A stretch of 64,000 bases of DNA, from the NCBI GenBank assembly GCA_964016985.1, contig OZ024830.1:57830104-57894103 (forward strand), read 5' to 3'. Shown here one piece after another: positions 27,401 through 39,400 of this stretch. The translations under genes and the position numbers were made by a program. The notes below the pieces were generated by a model that was not told the origin of the DNA, ran no database searches, and was given only the letters and a program-made list of their open reading frames with translations. The stretch comes from Anodontia alba (Eukaryota; Mollusca; Bivalvia; Lucinida; Lucinidae). Numbering within the stretch: position 1 is the stretch's first letter; each line of letters starts with the position of its first letter.

Positions 27401-30400
27401 GAAGTAGGCTCTGTCCTGTATGGGAGCACTTGCTCTGAATGGTTGCATCTCGTGTATAGTAAGAATGACAGGCCTTAGAGTTGGCATACTGCTCCAAAAT
27501 GACAATAGTCATACATAGCGCTTTTAGGGTTGACTGTGGTGCCTTTCTTAGCCCCTTTTTCAGCAGTTTTTGGACACATCAGCAGGTTGTGAAATAGACT
27601 TACTTAACCCTTAAACCGCCAATCACAACAGTTGTCGTCTGCTTTGTCATCTGCTTGTGATTTTAAAAGTAATTTTTTGCAAACAGTGTGGATCCAGATC
27701 AGACTGCAGTCTCATCTGGGTCCACACTGTTTGCTGGTATGCAAAAATAGGTTTGAAAGGTTTGCAAGAATATTTAGCAGACAACATAAATAGACGACAT
27801 TTTCAGATGCATGTTTTCTTGGCATTTTAAGGGTTAAATTTTAGGACAAGTATGATAAAGAATTGAGATGTCTTAATATAGTAAAATTCCCCTATTAACC
27901 CTTGTCCTGCTGAATGAATTAAAATTCAATGCCTACTTCTGATTTTCAGCCAATCAGATTACTTGATTCGGATTGTTACTATAAATTCATATACTTGATG
28001 CAAACAGTGCAGATCCAGATCAGTTGGCTTCTTCAGAAGCCAACTGATCTGGATCTACACTGTTTGCAAAGGCAGGGTATATCTGGGCTCAGCAGGGCAA
28101 GGGTTAAGACCACTTTGGGACCATCAAAAAGTGGTCTTATGAGTGGGGTGGTCTTAATATTGAATATAGAATATGGTAAATGTCCTAAATTGTCAAACAC
28201 TTTATTTTTTATACTATTTTGGCCTAAATTTTGTGTTTTATGCAGTTGTTTTGTAAAATACATAATAAGATGGCAAACAGTGTAGACCCTGACCAGACTG
28301 AGCAATCTGATCTGGGTCTACCCTGTTTGCATATGTCATTTTATCAGAAACTTTTGTGTACTATTTTAGTGAGAGGGAATATAATGTACTAACTTGTGCC
28401 CAATCCCACTGTTTAAATGACAATAAAATATGTTTAATCTACTATTTTAGGACATTTACTGTAATAAGAAAACACATTGGGGACTGCCAAAAGCTGATCT
28501 TAATAGTGGGGCGGTCTTAATATCAAGTGGTCTTAATAGCAGAACTTTACTGTATTTATGGTAAATACTGTAACATTTTACTGCAGGTAAAGTCCAGGGT
28601 CGCACACGAGTCAACAGCATGGATAGATACATAGACGATGATGAAATACCTACAGATCTCACAGAAGAGGCCGATGCTCACGTATTTGGACGACAAGACA
28701 GTACGGAAAAGCACAGAGTTCGGACAAGCAGTTTTGGCAAATCACCGGTCTATGAGAGGCGATATAGCATGCATAGACAGAAAAGTTTAGAAAGGCACAG
28801 TAGCATTAGTAGATTTACAAGTGTTGCCAGACCTTCTTTGCTGAATGGACCACATCTAGGTGAGACTTTGTGGCTAGTGACTTAATGTGCAATTATTTAC
28901 TGTTTTTAATTTAGATAAGATCTTAATATTTTGCTCATAGATTTTAAGGTTCTATTTATTCTTAGACTTGTGCAACCAGCAAAGACTCAGATCAGCCTGC
29001 CCATCTTCACAGTCTGATCAGAGTCTTCGCTGATCACATGTGCCTTCTACAGCCTCAGGGTTATCCAAAGAGGGATGAACAAGGTTTTGTTGTGCACTGG
29101 CTCATATTTCTTTTATTCATTTAGTATCTGAAGAGGCTCAAATTATAGGACAAGTATGTTAATCATCATGTTGAATAAATTAAGATGCCCCGCCCACTTC
29201 TAATTTTCAGCCAATAAGATTGCTTGGTTTGGATTGTTGCTATTAATTCACATCATTTATAGCAAACAGTGCATATCCAGATCAGTTGGCGTCTCTACAC
29301 TGTTTGCTAAGACAGGGCATATGTCGTGTTCAGCAAGAGAAGGGTTAAGGATTTAAGGTGTCTGAATACATGTATATAAGACAAAACCAATGCTCAAGAT
29401 AAGCTGGGTTTTTATATGCCGCCACACAATAGTGGCTGGGTATTATGGTTTTATGTTGGTCGCCCGAGACACGTCCACTATTTTTGTTTCCTGATGATAA
29501 CTTGAGTAAATAACAAGGGATTTTAATCAAACTTGCTATATGCATTGACATTAAGGAGATCTGGTTTGGGATTGCTAATGGGCAAATTTCGTCAAATGTT
29601 TACAGAGTTATCTGATCAAAACACGCCCATATTTTCATTTCCGGATGATAACTTTAGTAAATAACAAGGAATTTTGACCAAACTTGCTATATGTTTTGAC
29701 TGTAAGGAGATAAGGTTTGGAATAGCTAATGGGCAAATTTCGTCAAATTTTTATGGAGTTATCTGTCCGAGACACGTCCATATTTTCATTTCTGGATGAT
29801 AACTTGAGTAAATAACAAGGCCTTTCAACCAAACTTGCTATTATGCATTGATATTATCAAGATCTGCTTTAGGATTGTTATCTGTCCATTGATATTATCA
29901 AGATCTGGTTTAGGATTGTTATCTGTCACTCCGTCATTTTCTTTCCAGACATTTTCGCAATGATAACTTTAATACATAAACAAATAATTGCTATGGCGGG
30001 GTATTATGCTTGCAGTGCTTTTATTTTTTCACCAAAATTTGATTTTTGAGTCAGCACAGGACAAAACCTACAATAAGACCTGTGTGACCAGCAAAGACAC
30101 AGATCAGCCTGTGCATCCACCCAGTATGGCAAGGGTTCTTGTTTATCCCTCTTTGGATAGCCAGGAGGCTGTAGAAGGCACATGGAATCTGCAAAATTTC
30201 TGATCAGACCATGGATGCGCAGGCTGATCTGAGTCTTGTAGGTTTTGTCGTGCACTGGCTCATTTTTCTTATTTCCATGCTTGAACCCAGCTAGCATTCT
30301 ACGTAAATCTATATCGGGCCGTCATCGGCCCGTCAGCTACCCTGACAGGCCGATGACGGCCCGATATAGATTTACGTAGAATGCTGACAGGGAAGGTGCT

Positions 30401-33400
30401 CAATAGAAGCTCCTCATCAAAACACTTTTAAGCAGTACCCACAACATACATTTTCATGGAAAAAAAAAAGAAAAATATTTTCTTGATACCTCCTCCTACA
30501 TGGAGCAATGACTCATGCAGTATGTTTTTTTTTTTTGTTTTCTTTTTTCAGATGATGAGATTTTCAAGTTTGAAATAGATAAAGGTCCAGATGGTAAACA
30601 TCCACCATTGTTGTTTACGGAAAACAACACCAATGCTGAGAAGTTGTTTGATGTTGAGAATGAAACTAAACACGTTAAAGATGCATTCCATGAATATGTG
30701 ATAAGAGGTAAGAATGTTATATAGCTGGTAACAGCTGCCTAAGTCGAGGTCTTTTGTGTAGCCCTTTTTAGCGACTTTGCATGTTACACAAGCATCCGTT
30801 TCATGAAAACACTATACAAAATGACTGTCACAACAATAAATAAGTTTCAATAATTATAACTTCTATGTTTACTGATTTGAACTTCTGTTTACCACCGCAC
30901 AAATGCATTTCATCATTTTTGGTGATCAAAAAACACCATTTAGTATTTTAAAGCTTTCTGTCACCAGTATTGTTGCCTTTTTTTTGCATCTTGCTGCTAT
31001 GTTATGGTCTCCTTTGAAAGGGCTTTATGTGAGGCAATCCTGCCAAGCTTATTTTAAGAGCTCACCATTGCATAGGCATTTTGCCACAAAGCCTTGGTAG
31101 CTCTAACTTTATGCAATTCTTCCTAGGTTACAAGGAGACAATTTGCTTGAAATGTCAAAGCCTATTTTCTGGGAAACATTAGAAAAATATCTTCAATTTG
31201 TCGTCCGCTGAACCTGCCCAGAGAATGGTAAAGGTTAATCAAGCACTCAGCTGACAGTGATGTGTATGTACTCGGAATATTTTTTTGTATACATGAGACA
31301 TAGGATAGTGAGAATTGTTGTTTTTTTATGTGACAAACATACTTGGCTCACACCTATTAATGCTTAGCCACAGCACTAGTTAAGGCGCTTTTTTCAATCC
31401 AAAAGTATTGATATTTTTCTTATTCCTCCACAAAAATATATGTTTTGGGTACTCAGTAGAAGCGCCTCGCAGAGGTGCTTCTAATGAGTACCCACAACAT
31501 ATGTTTTCCTGGAGAAATAAGAAAAATATTTTGCAGATACCTTCCCTTATCTAGACCTATGCTTAGCATGCTGGGTAAAAATTTCAGCAGACCATATTTT
31601 GAAATAGTTTTCATACTTTTCCCAGAAAATAGGCTATGACATTTCATGCAAATTGTGCTGGGCTCAATAGCAAGTTTGTAGTACATCTGACTGCAGTTAG
31701 AAGTTTGAATTCAAGCTGCTTGGCCACATAATTTTCCTGGAGATTGATCATGAAGTGATTTCTATGGTCATTCTCCCCTCCCTTCCACTGATTCAAGAAG
31801 GGCAGTTGTCAGTTACTGCTGAAAGTATGTGCACAAGTACTGGTTAACCGCTTAGAGTACTAAGCCTGCCCAGGAAAAGGGTAAGTAGGTTAACTGACTG
31901 GCTCAACATGACCTTAACAGTGTTGGCTGGGCCATCAAATGCTAAACTCAGTTCATGCAGATTGTCTCATAGATAATTTGCATGAAATGTCAAAGCTTAT
32001 TTTCTGGGAAAAATAAGAAAAAAAATCATGTCGGCTATTGAATTTGTCCAGAGATTGGTAAGGATTAAATATTATCAAAGTATATCCGGGGATGTAGGAG
32101 TTATGATGTGCACATGGTTTGAAGACGAAATATTAGAAAGGGAAATAATAAAAAAAATAAGGATGTAAGAGTTGTCATTCCTTCATATGACACACCTGCT
32201 TGATCAAATCAGCATCTTCTACCAGAAACCGTTAAAATATGTCCAGAGAGATATAAGTTAAGGGGTACACAAGGGGAATGAGCAGATTGATGTATGGAAC
32301 CCATTTCTATAGTCTCCTTAGAATTTGCAAGCTTCCTTGTGCAGGTTAGTGCTACTGAATTTTGATCAAGAGTTTGAGGGTTGGAATCCCACCTGAGGCA
32401 GAATTCCTATCATGACAGTTTATTGCACAGAGCCCTTCATTATCACCCATTCATTGTCTCAGTATGACTTCCATAATGTTGAAAGAGCCCTAAAGCACCA
32501 ATCAGCATCATCCCCAGAAACCATGTCAAATGAATCGATAATATTATCTGGAGCCTTCCTTTGGAATATTTTAGGCAAGCGTAAGGCCACAAATACAGAA
32601 GGAAAGGAGGGAACAAAATGTGCTGCACATTACGTTTACCACATAGAGGCTGGACAGGAAGTTGTTTGCAAAGTGAGGCTATATCATGCCATGGAGGGTC
32701 CACCTCATGTTAGAGCATTTAGGTAAGTGCTTATGCATAGCTACAGATAAGAGAGGGTATCCACATAATATTTTTCTTATTTCTCAACAAATACATATGT
32801 TGTGGGTACTCATTAGAAGTGCCTTGCTGAGGCACTTCTAATGAGTACCCACAACATATGTTTTTATTGAGAAATAAGAAAGATATCAGCATTTTTCTGA
32901 TGAAAAAAAGCACCTTATCTGTTGCTATGCTTAAGACCTCCACATAGGTCTAGATAAGAGTGGTTATCAGGTAAATAGTTTTCTTAATTCTCAAGAAAAA
33001 CATGTTGTGGGTACTCATTAGAAGTGCCTCAGTGAGGCACTTCTGATGAGTACCCACAGCATATGTTTTGGGCGAGAAATAAGAAAAATATAGTTACTTT
33101 TTGGTTGAAAAAAAAAACCCCACCTTATCAAGAGCTATACCTCTAGATGATTATGTAAGATGCTCTTATATGTAGACCACATTGACCTGTCTCTGTGACC
33201 TTTTGATTATAAATATTTATACTGTACTTCATTGCACAGAGCATTTCATTATAATCCTTCCATCCTCTTGATTTATTGAAAAATATTTATTGCTTTTCTT
33301 CATTGATTTTAAATTATTGATATTCCGTAACAATATTGTGAAAATTTAAGAAATTTTGAACAACTGAAACTTGTTGAAAACCTGCATCCAAAGTATCTAC

Positions 33401-36400
33401 TCTGTCGATTTTTGCATATTTTGCAGCCATTTTTACTATGGTAAAAATGAAAATATTTAATTGTTTTAAACCCAGTGACTAGAATAAAACTTTCTGTGCA
33501 CAGGTATTATGACAAATGTTTTTTCATTAAATCATGCTAAAAGTTTGAAACTGTTCTTCTTATTTGTAATGTGCCAGGCAAAAAAACAACTTTCCAAAAG
33601 ATGTCTAAAGGAGAGTAGATAATTTCTTTATTTCTTAGTAAAAGAAAATAGAAGGGAAGGCAATGATCAGGAATCAATACAATTGACTCCTCCATCAAGT
33701 CACTTGACCATTTAACTGACAACCGCAACTGACCATTCAAAATAACTAATAAGGTAATTGTCAGTGTTTTTAGTTAGACAAGCAAATCAACACTTGTTTT
33801 TTTACAGGTAAGCACAGGTATATCAATACAAAGTTTGTCTAAGGAAATTCACGTGGGCGTGGTTATAACTGCCTGACGGAGGAGTCAATTATCCCACACC
33901 TCCTGTCAGAGACATCAAAGGGAAAGAAATACGAACACGAAATAACTAGAGCCTAATGGAAACATCACTAGCAGAAAGCCAAACGGACAGTTACTTTCCC
34001 ACAAAGTGGCCAAATGGCTATCCAAAACAAAAATATATAAGCTACACAAACATTCAAAGATGAACTATAACAAAAATAAACCATGACAGAAGAACCGCCT
34101 TGGAATGGTCAGTGAAAAGTATTTCATTGGGAAAGCCTCAGCAGAGCATTTTTAATGACTACCCACAATTTATGTTTTCATGGAGAAGTAAATACATGTA
34201 TATTTTTATCTGGATATCCCTCTAATCTATGACTGTGAGCTTGTACAAACAGTTTCATATTTTATTTCAGTGTGAAGGAGTTTGATAGAGTTTTTGAACA
34301 AAGAATATTAGAAGCAGATTTATTTTATGACCAGGTATGTTTAAATTTATTTCTGTCCAAATGTACAGTAGCATAAAATATTTGCCTGAGATATTTCTCC
34401 TAACACAGAGGAATTGTTAAAGAGGAGTATTTGGTGATAATTATGGGATCATTTTCTCCAGTTCTCCATAAAAACATATGTTGTGGGTACTCATTAGAAG
34501 CACCTCAGCGAGGCACTTCTAATGAGTACCCACAACATGAGAAATAAGAAAAATTATCCCAGAATTATCACCAAATCCTCCTCCTTAACAATTCCTCAGT
34601 CTACAGTAAAACCTGTGTAAGACAGCCACCTTTGAAATTGACCTTAGTGGTTGATGTGGAAAGGTGGTTGTCTTATAAAGGTACATGTCATGTAATTTTG
34701 CTAGCAAAATTACATGACATGTACCTTTATAAGACAGACAACTTTTTCCACATCAACCACTATCTAAAGTCAGTCTCGAAGGTGGCTCTCTTACACAGGT
34801 TTTACTGTACCTCCTATTCTGAGAGAAAGAGTAGACAAACAGGAACATCCATTGCCAAAACATACAACTGAATGACTAGTCAAGTGATCAGCTCCCTCTT
34901 ACTAAAGTGAGATGTTCATCGAGTTAGATAGGACAGAACAAACACAAGGAAAAAAACAACACCAAACAGAATGGAACAAAAAATAACTTAACAGCCATTG
35001 GCCACAAAGTGATACAAAAAATAAACAATGCCAGTGCTGCTGCCTTCAGTAGTTCAAAAAATAAACACTGCAGGATTTAAACTAGTAATCTGAATGTAAA
35101 AATGTTTAATCTGGGGTGAAGACCTAGTCTAGTCTTCACCCCAGATTAAACATTTTTACATTCAGATTACAGTTGAACCTCGGTGGCTCCAACATCTATG
35201 GGACCATGGAAAATTGTTCGAGACATGGGTAGTATGCTACATCTGATCAGGGTCTACACTGTTTGACATACATAAGGCAATATTTTAGACACATCAAGTA
35301 ATAGCAGAATGGAATATTTCAAATGTTAGGACAAGTATAGTAAGTAGATAAGGTGTCCAAATACTAAGGATTATTATGATATGTTAATACACCACCCACA
35401 GTTTTGCTGCAAGCATTTGTATTGATGCTCTTGCACTACATCAACAGTGACTCTTTGGTGATCATTACAAAAACACGCCTATTCAAATATATAGAAAATT
35501 TCACCTCCAAAAACTGAAGCCTACTGATCTGGATCTGCACTGTTTGTCATTATGCCCCCAACTTCGAAGAAGTTGGAGGGGCATATTGCTTCTGGGACGT
35601 TTGTGCGTGCGTGCGTGCGTGCGTCCGTCCGTGCGTCCGTCCGTTACACTTTTTGGTGCATAGTATAACTTCTGAACCATGCATGCTAGGGTTTTGAAAT
35701 TTCATATATGGATTCTTCATGAAAAAATAGCTGACCCGTATTTTTTTTCCCATCAGGATTATGCCCCTTTCCTGAGTTATGGCCCTTTGAAAACTTGTCA
35801 GCAAAATATCTGTAAAGCTATTGAAGCTAGAGTCTTGAAACCTGGTGAATAGATTGGTATTGATGAGTAGATGACCTGATTAACTTTTGAATAAATTCTG
35901 AAAATTATTTCATGAGTTATGGCCCTTTATAACTTTGAGCATTTTTACAATTGCACACTTTTTGATGCATAGCATAAGTTTTGAACTGTGCATGCTAGGG
36001 TTTTGAAATTTATATATGGATTCCTCATGAAAAAATAGCTGACACATATTTTTTTTTCTTATCAGCATTATGCCCCTTTCCTGAGTTATGGCCCTTTGAA
36101 AAAATATGGATGGATTCTTGTCAGCAAAATATCTCAAAAGCTATTGAAGCTAGAGCCTTGAAATTTGTGAATAGATTGGTATTGATGAGTAGATGACCTG
36201 ATTAACTTTTGAATAAATTCTGAAAATTACTTCATGAGTTATGGCCCTTTATAACTCTGGGCATTTATACGTTGCATACTTTTTGATGCATAGCATAAGT
36301 TTTGAACTGTGCGTGCTAGGGTATTGAAATTTCATATATGGATTCCTCATGAAAAAATAGCTGACCCGTATTTTTTTCTTGTCAGGATTATGCCCCTTTC

Positions 36401-39400
36401 CTGAGTTATGGCCCTTTGAAAAAATATGGATGAATTCTTGTCAGCAAAATATCTCAAAAGCTATTGAAGCTAGAGCCTTGAAACCTGGTGAATAGATTGG
36501 TATTGATGAGTAGATGACCTGATTAACTTCTGAATAAATTCTGAAAATTACTTCATGAGTTGTGGCCATTTATAACTTTGGGCATTTATACGTTGCACAT
36601 AGGGGTGGTTGGGTGGTGCGAAGGTGTCCTTTATCTTACGTCATCGGGGCGCCCAACTGATATTGGCTTACAGCTGGGCAAGGCCTGCTATCCTTGTAGC
36701 AGGTAAGGGTAGAGGGGGATGTTTTTATTTCTTCTGTTTCTTCACTTTCATTCCTGTTCCTCTTTCTTCCCTGTCCCTCTCTTTCATCTCCTCTACTATC
36801 TCTTCTATCTTTTTTCTCCCTTTCTCTGGGAGACGACACAAAATGACCCACAAGGGTTGACGTGTCGTTAAACCCCAACTCAATCAATCAATATACGTTG
36901 CACACTTTTTGATGCATAGGATAAGTTTTGAACTGTGCGTGCTAGGGTTTTGAAATTTCATATATGGATTCCTCATGAAAAAATAGCTGACATGTATTTT
37001 TTCTCGTCAGGATTATGCCCCTTTCCTGAGTTATGGCCCTTTGAAAAAATATGGATGGAATCTTTTTAGCAAGCTATCTCAAAAACTATTGAAGTTAGAG
37101 CCTTGAAATTTGTGGAATAGGTTGGTAGCGATGAGAAGATGACCTGATTAACTTTTGAATAAATTCTGAAAAGTACTTTTGAGTTATGGCACTTTGTCAT
37201 TTTGGGCATTTTTACATTGCACACTTTTTGATGCATAACAAAAGTTTTGAACTGTGCATGCTAGGGTTTTGAAATTTCATATTAAGATTTCTCATGAAAA
37301 AATAGCTGACACATATTTTTTTTTCTTATTAGGATTATGCCCCTTACCTGAGTTATGGCCCTTTGAAAAAAATATGTATGAAGTCTTGTCAGCAAAATAT
37401 CTCAAAAACTATTGAAGCTAGAGCCTTGAAATTTAAGGAATAAATTGGTAGTGATGAGTAGATGACCTGATTAACTTCTGAAAAGTACTTCTTGAGTTAT
37501 GGCCCTTTGTCATTTTGGGCATTTTTACATTGCACACTTTTTGTTGCATAGCTTAAGTTTTGAACTGTGCATGCTAATTTGAAATTTCATATATGGATTC
37601 CTCATGAAAAAGTAGGTGACCCATATTTTTATTATCTCCCATTTTAGAGTTGTTTCCCTTTTAATAAAATAACATTGAAATCTCGTCTATTTGTACTGTT
37701 GTTACCGTCATGGGCAAGCAATGTTGGAGTCAAGCAGTGTTAGAGTCAGGCAGTTGGGGGCATAGTGTTTTACAAACACCAGCTCTAGTTAAATATGTGA
37801 ATTTCTATCAAAAACCCAGATCAAGTAATCTGATTGGCTGGAAATTAGAAGTGGCGTGGCATCTTAATTTATTCCGCAAGGCAAGGGTTAAATTACAGGA
37901 AGTTTAGGGTTGAATCAGTCTTAGGTCCCTGTTAAGGACCATTTTTCCAGCCTACACTCAGTGACAAGCAACCCACCTGTGCTGTCAGTGCTCTGGTGTT
38001 AAATCCTGAGTTGGGGGCATCCTTAGACTACGGGTAATTTATTGCTATGGATTTCTTTGGTTTCAGGTGATTCCTAATCGTGGGAAGAAGGAGAGGGAGA
38101 TAGCCAGACAAGCCTATGCAGGATTGTTATGGAGCAAACAGTTCTACTATTATATACAGAAAGAGTGGATAAATGGGGACAAGGGGCAGATTGCACCCCC
38201 AACTTCTCGCAAAAATGGTAGAAACAAAGAGTGGCCTCATTTGTTTAATAGGGATGTGATCTCAATGCCTGACAAGTGGGAATACCCTTGGGTAAGCAGA
38301 CTTTATTCAGTCCTAGTTGTAAAGTCCTGGCTCCTAGGTACAGTTTTTACCTTAACACTTATCATGCTGAGTAGAAATTTTGGCAGACGACATTTTGAAA
38401 TATTTTCCCAGAAAATAGGCTTTGATATTCCATGCTAGGTACCATACCTCCTAAGAAGATGATTTGCATGAAATGTCAAAGTCAGTTTTCGGGGAAAAAA
38501 TAAGAAATGTATCAGTTTGTTGTCTGAATCTGCCCAAAGAGTGGTTTGTGTAGAGGTTTTACGGCCCAGTCAACCCATTGGGGTCATGTCGAGCACCGTC
38601 AGTTTACCTAATCATACTTTTACTGGGCAAGCTTAGTCCGCTAAGCGGTTAACCACAGTATTGTGCACATTCTTTCAGAGAGTGGTAATGGTTAAATATT
38701 GGGCCACCTCAACTCCTTACCATACTTGTTGTAAAATTTGAACAAGTTCATTTTGTTGTTGATGTGTATATGCATCTGCTGAATGAGTGCCAAATAGAGT
38801 AGACCCTGACCAGACCTTGCATTCTGAACATCTGATCTACATTCTTTGCTCCGGCGTCTCTGACCTAATACAGTATTGTACAATATCCAGTTATTCTAGG
38901 AAGGCTCAGATCAGACTCTTAATACTTGGGGTTATTATTATGCCCCCAACTTCAAAGAAGTTGGAGGGGCATATTGCTTCTGGGTTGTTCGTCAGTCCGT
39001 CCGTCAGTCCATCCGTCCGTCCGTTTGTCACGCTTTTTGATGCATAGCATAACTTTAAAACCGTGAATGCTACTGTTTTGAAATTTCATATATGGATTCC
39101 TCATGAAAAAATAGCTGACACGTATTTTTTTTCTTGACAGGAATATACCCCTTTTCTGAGTTATGGCCCTTTGAAAAAATATGGATGCAATCTTGTCAGC
39201 AAAATATCTCAAAAACTATTAAAGCTAGAGCCTTGAAACTTGATGAATAGACTGGTAGTGATGAGTAGACAACCTGATTAACTTTTGAAGAAATTTTGAA
39301 AAAATACTTCTTGAGTTATGGCCCTTTGTAATTTTGGGCAATTTTACCTTGTCAGCAAAATATCTCAAAAACTGTTAGAGTTAGAGCCTTGAAACTTAGT

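Noticed and set aside
28619..28885. 88-codon frame starting at an internal Met
   Set aside because: It is exon 6 read from an internal ATG and through the donor; the true coding part is 28587-28859 in a spliced gene.
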